Shown here: piece by piece, positions 1 to 8,425 of the stretch
Layout of the letters: the number at the start of each line of letters is the position of its first letter
Numbering within the stretch: the stretch's first letter is position 1
Source: Caulobacter sp. Root655
GTDB lineage: Bacteria > Pseudomonadota > Alphaproteobacteria > Caulobacterales > Caulobacteraceae
Direction of reading: 5' to 3'
Assembly (NCBI RefSeq): GCF_001427665.1
Contig: NZ_LMHC01000012.1
Coordinates: 249,223 to 313,222 of the forward strand
DNA: 64,000 bases
Notes under the pieces: generated by a model
Databases searched by the model: none
What the model was told of the DNA's origin: nothing
The model's input: only the letters and a program-made list of their open reading frames with translations
Made by a program: the position numbers and the translations under genes

Positions 1-1001
1 AGACCTTCCAGCAGCTCTACGACCGGCCGCCCGCCGCGCTTCGCCGGCGCAAGGCGATTGGCGCGCCGGCCAACGACGCCATCGTCCTGACCCTGCGCTA
101 CCGCCCGCCCTACGACTGGGACGGCATGCTGGCCTTCCTGGCCATGCGGGCCATCCCCGGCGTCGAGGTGGTACGGGACGGCGTCTACCACCGAGCCATC
201 GCCCTGGATGGCGCGGCCGGGACCATCGCCGTGCGGCCGATCGGCGACGACCGGTTGAGCGTGGCCGTGCGCTTCCCCAAGCCCTCGGCCCTGCCGCGCA
301 TCCTGGCCCGGGTGCGCGGGGTGTTCGACCTGTCGGCCGACCCGGTGGGCATCGGCGAGGTGCTGTCGCGCGACCCCGACCTGGCGCCGATGATCGCCGC
401 CCGGCCGGGCCTGCGGGTGCCCGGCGCCTGGGACGGCTTCGAGCTGGCGGTGCGGGCGATCCTGGGCCAGCAGATCACCGTGGTGGCGGCCCGCAAGCTG
501 GCCGGCGACCTGGTGGCCGCCCATGGCGAGCCCCTGGCCGCGACTTGGAGCGAGTCGGGGGCCGAGCCCGGCCTGACCCACACCTTCCCCTCGGCCGCCC
601 GGTTGGCGCAGGCCGACCTCAGCGGCATGAAGATGCCCGGAGCCCGCATCCGCTGCCTGTCGGCCATGGCCCAGTCGATCGCCGACGACCCCAACCTGCT
701 CAGCCCCAACGCCAGCCTGGACGACATGGTCAAGCGCCTGCGCGCCCTGCCCGGCATCGGCGAATGGACGGCCCAGTACATCGCCATGCGCCAACTGCGC
801 GAGCCCGACGCCTTCCCGGCCGCCGACGTCGCCCTGATGCGGGCCCTGACCGACGCCGACGGCGTGCGCCCCACCGCCGAACAGCTGCTGGCCCGCGCCG
901 AGGCCTGGCGGCCCTGGCGAGCCTACGCCGCCCTGCACCTATGGGCCTCGCTGGCCGATGAAGGGGCGCCGCCGATCCGGAGGACGGCGCGTGCGGCCTG
1001 A
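1..1001 (+). CDS. Ada/AlkA-type DNA-3-methyladenine glycosylase, 5' part outside window
   Basis: The reading frame is open from base 3, so the gene begins before the window. The first visible residues (TFQQLYDRPPAALRRR) match the end of the AraC-like DNA-binding domain of Ada. The AlkA N-terminal domain (LRYRPPYDW) follows directly, which suggests an Ada/AlkA fusion. A helix-hairpin-helix motif (LPGIGEWTAQYIAMR) and the catalytic Asp helix (FPAADVALMRAL) are both present, so the glycosylase half looks active. The enzyme excises alkylated purines in the cytoplasm. It overlaps the ogt-type gene that follows, forming an alkylation-repair pair. Whether the Ada methyl-acceptor domain is present cannot be seen. 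Confidence 0.88.
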   Translation, partial: TFQQLYDRPPAALRRRKAIGAPANDAIVLTLRYRPPYDWDGMLAFLAMRAIPGVEVVRDGVYHRAIALDGAAGTIAVRPIGDDRLSVAVRFPKPSALPRILARVRGVFDLSADPVGIGEVLSRDPDLAPMIAARPGLRVPGAWDGFELAVRAILGQQITVVAARKLAGDLVAAHGEPLAATWSESGAEPGLTHTFPSAARLAQADLSGMKMPGARIRCLSAMAQSIADDPNLLSPNASLDDMVKRLRALPGIGEWTAQYIAMRQLREPDAFPAADVALMRALTDADGVRPTAEQLLARAEAWRPWRAYAALHLWASLADEGAPPIRRTARAA

Positions 1002-1503
1002 ACACCTGAAGCTCGACCGCCTGGCCACGCCGATCGGCGAGATCGACCTGGTCACCGACGCCGGCGGGCGGCTGCGGGTGCTGGAATTCCATGACGAGCC
1101 CCAGCGCCTGGCCCGGGCCCTGCGCCTGCATCATCGCGACCAGGCGGTGGAGGCCGGGGCGGCGCCGGGGGCGGTGCGCGAAGGGCTGACGGCCTATTTC
1201 GCCGGCGAGCTGGGCGCGCTGAAGACCGTCCCCTGGACGATCGGCGGCACGGCCTTCCAGCACCAGGTCTGGCACGCCCTGGTCGAGATTCCGCTCGGCG
1301 AGGCGACGACCTACGCCCGGCTGGCCGCGCGGATCGGCCGACCGACCGCCGTGCGGGCCGTCGGCCTGGCCAATGGCGCCAACCCGATCGCCATCGTCGT
1401 GCCCTGCCACCGGGTGATCGGCGCCGACGGATCGCTGACCGGCTACGGCGGCGGGATCGAGCGCAAGCGCTGGCTGCTGGCCCACGAGGGCGCGGCCGGC
1501 TGA
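991..1503 (+). CDS. ogt: Methylated-DNA--[protein]-cysteine S-methyltransferase
   Basis: This is an O6-alkylguanine suicide methyltransferase of 170 residues. The acceptor site VVPCHRVIGADG is intact and is followed by the conserved GYGGGIERKRWLLAHEG tail. I chose the GTG at 991 because CGGAGGA (978-984) lies at good Shine-Dalgarno spacing. An ATG at 958 in the same frame would add 11 arginine-rich residues and a longer overlap. The gene overlaps the glycosylase by 11 bases, so translation is probably coupled. It repairs O6-methylguanine in the cytoplasm. Confidence 0.92.
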   Translation: MRPEHLKLDRLATPIGEIDLVTDAGGRLRVLEFHDEPQRLARALRLHHRDQAVEAGAAPGAVREGLTAYFAGELGALKTVPWTIGGTAFQHQVWHALVEIPLGEATTYARLAARIGRPTAVRAVGLANGANPIAIVVPCHRVIGADGSLTGYGGGIERKRWLLAHEGAAG

Positions 1504-1567
1504 GCGGCCCGACGCTTTTCAGCATCGAAAGCGACCCGACCTGTCGGAATCGGCGGCCGCCGCGCGT

Positions 1568-1589
1568 CCTGGGAGGACAAGCCCAGGAG
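1568..1589 (+). promoter_or_regulatory. Hairpin overlapping the ribosome binding site of the SMP-30 gene
   Basis: CCTGGG (1568-1573) pairs with CCCAGG (1582-1587). The most likely Shine-Dalgarno, AGGAG (1585-1589), begins inside the 3' arm, six bases before the ATG at 1595. A second purine tract, GGGAGG, overlaps the 5' arm. The stem is only 6 bp, so a role in translation control is a guess. Confidence 0.3.
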
Positions 1590-1594
1590 ATCGC

Positions 1595-2437
1595 ATGCCC
1601 AAGCTCGAACCCCGCACCCTGCTTACCGGACTGGTCATGGGCGAGTCGCCCCGTTGGTGGAACGGCCGGCTGTGGATCTGCGACTGGGGCGCGCGGGAAC
1701 TGGTGGCGATCGACATGGCCGGCGGTCGCGAGACGATCGTCGGCGTCGACGCCCTGCCGTTCTGCATCGACCCGACGCCCGACGGCCGGCTGCTGATCGC
1801 CGCCGCTGGCCAGGTGCTGCGCCTCGCGCCACACCGCCAGCTGACGGTCCATGCCGACCTGAGCGTCCTGTCGGACAAGCCGTGGAACGAAATCGTCGTC
1901 GACGGCCGGGGCGGCGCCTATGTCAACAACATCGGCTTCGACTTCCCGCACGGCGAGGTGACAACCGGCCTCATCGCTCGCGTCGAGCCGGACGGCCAGG
2001 TTCGCCAGGTCGCCGACGACGTGGCCTTTCCCAACGGCATGGCGATCACGCCGGACGGCTCGACGCTGATCGTGGCGGAATCCTACGGCCAGCGCCTGAC
2101 CGCTTTCGACATCGACCCGGACGGCGGCCTGTCGAACCGGCGGGCCTGGGCGGAGGTCGAGGACCACCCGGACGGGATCTGCCTCGATGCCGGGGGCGCG
2201 CTCTGGTACGCCGACGTCGGCAATCGGCGTTGCGTGCGGATCGCCGAAGGCGGCGCGGTGCTGGCCGTGGTCGAGGCCGATCGCGGCTGCTTCTCCTGCG
2301 CGCTGGGCGGCCCGGACGGCCGCACCCTGTTCATCGTCGCCAATGACTGGCGCGGGCCGCAAGGCATGGGCGAGCCCGCGCGCACCGGCGTGGTGCTGAG
2401 CGTGACGGTCGAGGTTCCGGGCGCGGCCTGGAGATAG
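1595..2437 (+). CDS. SMP-30/gluconolactonase/LRE family protein
   Basis: This 280-residue protein is a calcium-dependent six-bladed beta-propeller of the SMP-30 family. Typical family pieces are ESPRWWNGRLWICDWGA near the N-terminus (start of the metal site), the central FPNGMAITPDGSTLIVAESY block, and HPDGICLDAGGALWYADVG. Members hydrolyse sugar lactones or related esters. The substrate cannot be read from sequence, and no sugar dehydrogenase gene is adjacent. No signal peptide is seen, so it is cytoplasmic. Confidence 0.85.
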   Translation: MPKLEPRTLLTGLVMGESPRWWNGRLWICDWGARELVAIDMAGGRETIVGVDALPFCIDPTPDGRLLIAAAGQVLRLAPHRQLTVHADLSVLSDKPWNEIVVDGRGGAYVNNIGFDFPHGEVTTGLIARVEPDGQVRQVADDVAFPNGMAITPDGSTLIVAESYGQRLTAFDIDPDGGLSNRRAWAEVEDHPDGICLDAGGALWYADVGNRRCVRIAEGGAVLAVVEADRGCFSCALGGPDGRTLFIVANDWRGPQGMGEPARTGVVLSVTVEVPGAAWR

Positions 2438-2500
2438 GGGCTGTCGCGCCGACGGGGACAATTCCGGCCCCGCGTTGTATCCCCCCGCAACCCCCGTAAG

Positions 2501-4300
2501 ATGGCCGCGCCCACCGGGCGACCGGAACCCTCGCCCATGCCGCTTTCGCTACCGACCTCCACCTCCGTGCGCTGGCTCAGCTGGCTGCGGCGGCGGATCC
2601 GGTCGAGCGAGCTGTGGCTGATCGCGGTGGCCACCCTGATCGGCGCGGGGGCCGGCGCCCTGGCGGTGCTGCAAGCCAAGCTGGCCCACGGCCTGCAGGT
2701 GCTGCTGTTCGCCATCAATATCGACGAGCGGCTCAGCGCCCAGAGCGTGATCGCCCCGTGGCGGACCCTGGCCATCCCGGCCGGCGGCCTGGTGCTGGGC
2801 GTCGCCACCTGGGCCTGGCTGAAATACCGCCCGCGCCCGGCCGTCGACCCGGTGGAGGCCAACGCCCTGCATGGCGGGCGACTGTCGGTGAAGGACAGCG
2901 CCTTCATCTGTGGACAGACGATGTTGTCGAACGGGGTCGGGGCCTCGGTCGGGCTGGAGGCGGCCTACGCCCAGGCCGGGTCGGCGATCGCCTCGTTCGT
3001 CGGCCAGAGGCTGAACCTGCGGCGGGCCGACATGCGCACCCTGGTGGGAGCCGGGGCGGGCGCCGCCATCGCCGCCGCGTTCGGCGCGCCGCTGACCGGG
3101 GCCTTCTACGCCTTCGAGATCGTCATCGGGGCCTACACCGTCGCCAACCTGGCCCCCGTGGCCGCCGCCGCCCTGGCCGCGGTGCTGGTGGCCGAGCGGA
3201 TGGGCGGCCTGCCCTACCTGCTCAAGACCACCACCCCGGCCGTGCAGTCTTGGTTCGACTACGGCCTCTACGCCCTGCTCGGCGTGATCTGCGCCAGCGC
3301 CGGCATCGGCCTGATGCGGCTGGTGGCCTCGGCCGACGGGCTGGTGGCCCGGTCGCCGATCCCCAAGACCTTCCGCCCGGCGGTCGGCGGCCTGGCCCTG
3401 GCCGCCATGGCCCTGGTCACCCCCCAGATCCTGTCGGCCGGCCACGGGGCCCTGCACCTGAACCTGACGGCGGCCCTGCCCCTCCAGATGCTGGTCCTGC
3501 TGCTGGCCATGAAGGCCCTGGCCTCGGTGGTGTCGCTGAGCTTCGGCTTCCGGGGCGGGCTGTTCTTCGCCTCGCTGTTCCTGGGCACGCTGATCGGCCA
3601 GATCTTCGCGGCCCTGACGGTGTATGTGCCCTGGCTGCCGTCGCTGGATCCCACGGTGGCGGCCCTGGTCGGCCTGGCCGCCCTGGGCGTGGCCGTGGTC
3701 GGCGGGCCCTTCACCATGTCGTTCCTGGTGCTGGAGGCGACCGGCGACTTCACGGTGGCCGCCGCCGCCCTGGTCGCCTCGCTGATCGCCAGCGCCCTGG
3801 TCCGCGAGACCTTCGGCTATTCGTTCTCGACCTGGCGGCTGCACCTGCGCGGCGAGACCATCCGCAGCGCCCACGACGTCAGCTGGATGCAGCCGCTGAC
3901 CGCCGGGCGAATGATGCGCAAGGACGTCAAGACCGTCACCGCCGACACCAGCCTGGCCGAGTTCCGCCGCCGCTACCCGCTGGGCTCGACCAAGCGGGTG
4001 GTGATGCTGGACGACATCGGCCGCTACGCCGGCATCGTCCGAACGGCCCTGGCCTACGCCCACCCCGACGACGGCGAGCGGGCGGTGGCCTTCCTGGCCG
4101 ACTACGCCGACACCGCCCTGCTGCCCAACCAGTCGATCAAGGACGTCATGCGGGCCTTCGACCACACCCAGGCCGACGAACTGGCCGTCGTCGACCCCGA
4201 CCGCAAGGTGATCGGCATCCTGTCGGAAGCCTACGCCACCCGCCGCTACGCCGAGGAGCTGGACAAGGCGCGGCGCGAGTTGACGGGCGAGACGGGGTGA
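2501..4300 (+). CDS. CLC-type chloride channel/transporter with C-terminal CBS domains
   Basis: The 599-residue protein has the multi-helix CLC core (about residues 35-440) followed by two CBS motifs (about 465-515 and 545-590), which usually regulate the channel by nucleotide binding. The region corresponding to the GREGP anion filter reads GVGASVGLEAAYAQ. The gating Glu (E153) is kept but the surrounding Gly/Pro signature is altered. It sits in the inner membrane. An ATG at 2537 is an alternative start, since neither has a strong Shine-Dalgarno. The stop overlaps the GTG of the following AraC-type gene (GTGA), so the two are probably cotranscribed. Confidence 0.88.
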   Translation: MAAPTGRPEPSPMPLSLPTSTSVRWLSWLRRRIRSSELWLIAVATLIGAGAGALAVLQAKLAHGLQVLLFAINIDERLSAQSVIAPWRTLAIPAGGLVLGVATWAWLKYRPRPAVDPVEANALHGGRLSVKDSAFICGQTMLSNGVGASVGLEAAYAQAGSAIASFVGQRLNLRRADMRTLVGAGAGAAIAAAFGAPLTGAFYAFEIVIGAYTVANLAPVAAAALAAVLVAERMGGLPYLLKTTTPAVQSWFDYGLYALLGVICASAGIGLMRLVASADGLVARSPIPKTFRPAVGGLALAAMALVTPQILSAGHGALHLNLTAALPLQMLVLLLAMKALASVVSLSFGFRGGLFFASLFLGTLIGQIFAALTVYVPWLPSLDPTVAALVGLAALGVAVVGGPFTMSFLVLEATGDFTVAAAALVASLIASALVRETFGYSFSTWRLHLRGETIRSAHDVSWMQPLTAGRMMRKDVKTVTADTSLAEFRRRYPLGSTKRVVMLDDIGRYAGIVRTALAYAHPDDGERAVAFLADYADTALLPNQSIKDVMRAFDHTQADELAVVDPDRKVIGILSEAYATRRYAEELDKARRELTGETG

Positions 4301-5001
4301 CGACGCCGGCCGATCACGCCTGGGATGGTCAGCTGGAACTGGGCGACCGGTGGGCGACCTGGCGCGGCTCGGTCGGCGACAGCGTCGCGCACCGGCACCT
4401 GGCCGCCCAGATCGCGGTGGCCGACACCCCGATCGGCGTCCGCGACGCCGCCGGCCGGCGGCACGAGGCCCGGGTGGTGTTGATCGATCCCCTGGTTCAG
4501 CACCGCTTCGAAAGCCACCGTGGCGCGCGGATGATCTTCGTCGAGGCCATCGCCCCCGGCCTCGATGCGCGGCGAGCCCTCGCCGACCTGGGCCCCGTCC
4601 CCGACGACGCCGTCGTCCTGGCCTCGACCGATCCGCGCCTGCGGACCTGGCGGTCGCCCGCGCAGATCCCGTCCAGCGACCTGCCCGAGGCGCTGAAGCG
4701 TTCGCTGGCCCGGGTGGAGCGACAGCTCGCCGAGGGTCCCGTGCCGCTGGTCCTGGCGGCGAAGGCGGCCGGGTTGTCGCCCGAGCGCTATCGCCACGTC
4801 TTCGTCCAGAGCCTGGGCCTGCCGTTCCGGCGCTATCTGCTGTGGCGACGGGTGCAGCGGGCCTTCGCGGCGATGACGGCCGGGGCCGGCGTCACCACCG
4901 CCGCCCACGCGGCCGGCTTCGCTGACGCCGCCCACTTCGCCCGGACGCTGAAGGCGATGTTCGGCGTCACCGCGACCCAGATCATGCGGCCCGGCGCGTA
5001 G
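4297..5001 (+). CDS. AraC-family helix-turn-helix transcriptional regulator
   Basis: This 234-residue protein starts at a GTG overlapping the channel gene's TGA. The C-terminal half (about residues 150-230) has the double helix-turn-helix of AraC regulators, with LVLAAKAAGLSPERYRHVF in the first and AAHAAGFADAAHFARTLKAM in the second. The N-terminal half looks like a short cupin-like sensor domain (HRHLAAQIAVADTPIGV). Overlap with the CLC gene suggests it controls that transporter or the methyltransferase downstream, but no operator could be assigned. Confidence 0.8.
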   Translation: MTTPADHAWDGQLELGDRWATWRGSVGDSVAHRHLAAQIAVADTPIGVRDAAGRRHEARVVLIDPLVQHRFESHRGARMIFVEAIAPGLDARRALADLGPVPDDAVVLASTDPRLRTWRSPAQIPSSDLPEALKRSLARVERQLAEGPVPLVLAAKAAGLSPERYRHVFVQSLGLPFRRYLLWRRVQRAFAAMTAGAGVTTAAHAAGFADAAHFARTLKAMFGVTATQIMRPGA

Positions 5002-5109
5002 GGTCCGGGTTCGGCTGGGGACATGTCCATGGGCATGTCCCCCGACCTGTTCCCGACCGCTAGCCGCTACGTTCAAGCGCGCCCGTCCGCCAGCCGCCAT
5101 CCTCCCCCC

Positions 5110-5778
5110 ATGACCGACACCCGACCCTACGTCCCCGCCCTCGGCCGCCCCGAACTGACCGGCCTCTACGACACCGTCATCGCCCTGATGACCCGCGAGC
5201 GCGTCTGGCGCGCGGCGCTGCAGGCCCTGGTCGACCCCAGGCCGGGCGAGACGATCCTCGACGTCGGCTGCGGCACCGGGGCCTTCGCGGTAATGCTGAA
5301 GCGGGCCTGTCCGACCGCGCGCGTCATCGGCGTCGACCCCGACTCCGACATTCTGCGCCGGGCCGCCGCCAAGGCCGTGGCGGCCGGGGTCGAGATCGAG
5401 TGGCGGCAGGCCATGGGCGACCGGCTGGCCGCCGTCGCCGCGCCGGGGTCGCTGGACAAGGTGGTCTCCAGCCTGGTGCTGCACCAGTGCCCGATGCCCA
5501 TGAAGTCCGCCATCCTGCGAGCCGCCCACGACGCGCTCAAGCCCGGCGGCCAGCTGCTGATCGCCGACTACGGCCTGCAACGCACGGCCCTGATGCGGCT
5601 GCTGTTTCGCCAGGTCCAGATGGTGGACGGCTTCGAGTACACCACGCCGAACGCGTGCGGCGTGCTGCTGCCCCTGATGGCCGAGGCCGGGTTCGCGCCG
5701 GTCGAGGAGCGGCGGGTGATCCCGACCCTGACCGGATCGTTTTCCCTCTATGCCGCGCGACGTCCGTTGGAGCCCTGA
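5110..5778 (+). CDS. Class I SAM-dependent methyltransferase
   Basis: This 222-residue protein has the SAM-binding signature ILDVGCGTGAFAVML (motif I), then VIGVDPDSDILRRA (motif II) and the KPGGQLLIADYG post-motif, as in UbiE/COQ5-like enzymes. The acceptor is unknown. An in-frame ATG exists at 5023, but the 29 residues it would add look like non-coding leader, so I place the start at the ATG at 5110 (MTDTRPY). It lies between an AraC-type regulator and fadE on the same strand. Confidence 0.78.
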   Translation: MTDTRPYVPALGRPELTGLYDTVIALMTRERVWRAALQALVDPRPGETILDVGCGTGAFAVMLKRACPTARVIGVDPDSDILRRAAAKAVAAGVEIEWRQAMGDRLAAVAAPGSLDKVVSSLVLHQCPMPMKSAILRAAHDALKPGGQLLIADYGLQRTALMRLLFRQVQMVDGFEYTTPNACGVLLPLMAEAGFAPVEERRVIPTLTGSFSLYAARRPLEP

Positions 5779-5820
5779 GCCCCATACGGCGTTTGATGTC
5801 CATCCCAACGAGGTGGCGTC

Positions 5821-8145
5821 ATGACCAGCTTCAACCTTCGCCGAGACCTGATCACCCGCCCGATCCTGCAGTGGGCGCGCGGCGTGATGCCGGCCCTGTC
5901 GCAGACCGAGCGCGAGGCGCTGGACGCCGGCGACACCTGGTGGGACGCGGCGCTGTTCACCGGCGATCCGGACTGGAACCAGCTGCTGGCCTTCCCGAAG
6001 GCGACGCTGCGCCCCGACGAGCAGGCCTTCATCGACGGGGCGGTCAACACCCTGTGCGCCATGGTCGACGACTGGCAGATGACCTGGGAGACCCGCGACC
6101 TGTCGCCGGAGACCTGGGCCTATCTGAAGGACCAGAAGTTCTTCGGGATGATCATTCCCCAGCGATACGGCGGCCTGGGTTTTTCCGCCTTCGGCCACGC
6201 CGAGGTGGTGCGCAAGATCGCCACCCGCTCGGCCTCGGCGGCGGTGACGGCGATGGTGCCCAACTCGCTGGGGCCGGGTGAGCTGATCCTCAAGTTCGGG
6301 ACCAAGGCCCAGCAGGACCACTGGCTGCCGCGCCTGGCCGACGGCCGCGAGATCCCGGCGTTTGGTTTGACCAGTCCCGAGGCCGGCTCCGACGCCTCGG
6401 CCATGGTCGACGAGGGCGTGGTCTGTTACGGGACCTGGCAGGGCAAGGACGTCCTGGGCATCCGCCTCAACTGGCACAAGCGCTACATCACCCTGGGCCC
6501 GGTCTGCACGGTGCTGGGCCTGGCCTTCAAGCTGTACGACCCCGACCATCTGCTGGGGGCGGTCGAGGACATCGGCATCACCTGCGCCCTGGTTCCCACC
6601 GACACCCCCGGGGTCGAGATCGGCCGCCGCCACCTGCCGGCCTTCCAGACGTTCCAGAACGGCCCCAACTGGGGCAAGGACGTCTTTATCCCGATGGACC
6701 TGGTGATCGGCGGGGCCGAGCGCGTGGGTCAGGGCTGGAAGATGCTGATGACCGCATTAGGCGCCGGGCGCGGCATTTCGCTGCCGGCCATGTCCGGCGC
6801 GGCGGCGGCGTTCAGCGCCCTGACCACCGGCGCCTATGCCCGGGTCCGCAGCCAGTTCCACGTGCCGATCGGCAAGTTCGAGGGCGTGCAGGAGCGCCTG
6901 GCCCGGATCGCCGGCAACGCCTACCTGCTGGACGGCGCGCGACGCCTGACCTGCACGGGCCTGGACTTCGGCCACCACCCTTCGGTGATCTCGGCGCTGC
7001 TGAAGTCGGGGGCCACCGAACGCATGCGGGTGGTGATCAACGACGCCATGGACGTGCATGGCGGCAAGGCGGTGATCGAGGGGCCACGCAACTATATGGG
7101 CTCGCAGTATCGGGCCATCCCGGTGGGGATCACCGTCGAAGGAGCCAATATCCTGACCCGCAGCCTGATGGTGTTCGGCCAGGGCGCGATCCGGGCCCAC
7201 CCCTACATGCTGTCGGAAATCCTGGCGATCGGCGACGAGGACCGCGCCCAGGGCCTGGCCGATTTCGACGCGGTGTTCTGGAAGCACGTGGCCCACGCGA
7301 TCCGCACCGGCCTGCGGGCCTGGGGCCGGAGCTGGACGAACGGCGCGATCTCTCCAGCCCCCGACGCTGGCCGCGCCACCAGGTTCTATCGTCAAATGGG
7401 CCGCTACAGCGCCGCCTTCGCCCTGACCTCCGACATCGCCCTGCTGACCCTGGGCGGCGAGCTGAAGCGCAAGGAGATGCTGTCGGGGCGGCTGGGCGAC
7501 ATCCTGAGCGAGCTCTATTTCCTGTCGGGCGCTCTGAAGCGCTGGGAGGACGAGGGCCGCCAGGACGCCGACTTCCCGCTGCTGCGATGGTGCCTGGAGA
7601 GCGGTTTTTCCACCATCGAGCAGCGCTTCGACGAGGTGTTCGCCAACCTGCCCAACCGGCTGGCCGGCTGGCTGCTGCGCATCGCCGTCCTGCCGCTGGG
7701 CCCGCGCCGCCGGGGACCGTCCGACCACGTCACCCGCGCCTGCGCCGACCTGCTGCTGGAGCCCTCGGCCACCCGCGACCGGCTGGTCGAGAACGTCTAT
7801 GTCGGCGGCAAGGACGAGGCGGTCGGCCAGCTGATCGACGCGTTCGAGCGGGTGGTCGCCACCCAACCGATCCATGACCGCCTGCGGGCCCAGAAGATCC
7901 GCGACTGGAAGGACGGCGTCGAAGCCGGCTGGGTCACCCCCGACGAAATCGCCGCCCTGGAGGCCGCCGACAAGGCGGTGGCGGCGGTGATCGCGGTCGA
8001 CGACTTCGCCCATGACGGGCTGGCGGTGAAGAGCCAGGCGGCGGCGCGGCCGGCGGTTTCCGCCGCCAAGGCGGATGGACCGGAGCCTCGCACGCCGGCC
8101 TCGGATCTCGGCGAGCAGCGGACGTTCAGCGGGGTGGAGCTGTAA
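5821..8145 (+). CDS. fadE: Acyl-CoA dehydrogenase, FadE type
   Basis: At 774 residues this is the long FadE form of acyl-CoA dehydrogenase, which performs the first step of fatty-acid beta-oxidation. The N-terminal and middle acyl-CoA dehydrogenase domains (FFGMIIPQRYGGLGFSAF; FGLTSPEAGSDASAM) are followed by the FAD-binding C-domain (DAMDVHGGKAVIEGPRNYMG) and a DUF1974-like C-terminal extension. The final 40 residues are Ala/Pro-rich and variable. A good Shine-Dalgarno (GAGGTGG, 5810-5816) precedes the ATG. A repeat with strong hairpins follows the stop. Confidence 0.9.
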   Translation: MTSFNLRRDLITRPILQWARGVMPALSQTEREALDAGDTWWDAALFTGDPDWNQLLAFPKATLRPDEQAFIDGAVNTLCAMVDDWQMTWETRDLSPETWAYLKDQKFFGMIIPQRYGGLGFSAFGHAEVVRKIATRSASAAVTAMVPNSLGPGELILKFGTKAQQDHWLPRLADGREIPAFGLTSPEAGSDASAMVDEGVVCYGTWQGKDVLGIRLNWHKRYITLGPVCTVLGLAFKLYDPDHLLGAVEDIGITCALVPTDTPGVEIGRRHLPAFQTFQNGPNWGKDVFIPMDLVIGGAERVGQGWKMLMTALGAGRGISLPAMSGAAAAFSALTTGAYARVRSQFHVPIGKFEGVQERLARIAGNAYLLDGARRLTCTGLDFGHHPSVISALLKSGATERMRVVINDAMDVHGGKAVIEGPRNYMGSQYRAIPVGITVEGANILTRSLMVFGQGAIRAHPYMLSEILAIGDEDRAQGLADFDAVFWKHVAHAIRTGLRAWGRSWTNGAISPAPDAGRATRFYRQMGRYSAAFALTSDIALLTLGGELKRKEMLSGRLGDILSELYFLSGALKRWEDEGRQDADFPLLRWCLESGFSTIEQRFDEVFANLPNRLAGWLLRIAVLPLGPRRRGPSDHVTRACADLLLEPSATRDRLVENVYVGGKDEAVGQLIDAFERVVATQPIHDRLRAQKIRDWKDGVEAGWVTPDEIAALEAADKAVAAVIAVDDFAHDGLAVKSQAAARPAVSAAKADGPEPRTPASDLGEQRTFSGVEL

Positions 8146-8159
8146 GATCCGCTGGACAG

Positions 8160-8305
8160 GGCCCCGCGCCGCGAGGCGTGGGAGGGTGAGGGGGTGAAGC
8201 CCTCACCGATTTCTCACGACCGCCCTGCCGGCACGCCGGCCAATTCAAAAACCCCTCACCCTCCCACGCTTCGCGCGGGCCCCTCCCTCTCCCCATGGGA
8301 GAGGG
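8160..8305. repeat. Intergenic inverted-repeat element after fadE
   Basis: A near-perfect long inverted repeat joins 8160-8194 (core GCGTGGGAGGGTGAGGGG) to 8252-8283 (core CCCCTCACCCTCCCACGC). A second perfect hairpin follows, CCCTCTCCC-CAT-GGGAGAGGG (8285-8305). The arms are palindromic units of the REP/BIME kind. The second hairpin could also terminate fadE transcription, though no T-run follows. It stands alone in this window. Confidence 0.7.
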
Positions 8306-8425
8306 ATAAACGCCGGCTAACTAGGCCGTGGCTTGCCTTGTACTATTGTTATGATAAATAGCGGTACCATAGAGCGACCGTGTCCCTCGAAACGCGGCGC
8401 CATCGCAACTGGGGAGGACTTCACG

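Noticed and set aside
8345-8385. GGTACC palindrome upstream of the first TonB receptor
   Set aside because: Only six bases are symmetric, below what is needed for an operator call.
8333-8425. N-terminal extension of the first TonB receptor
   Set aside because: The added residues lack any signal-peptide character and the ATG at 8426 has a strong Shine-Dalgarno.
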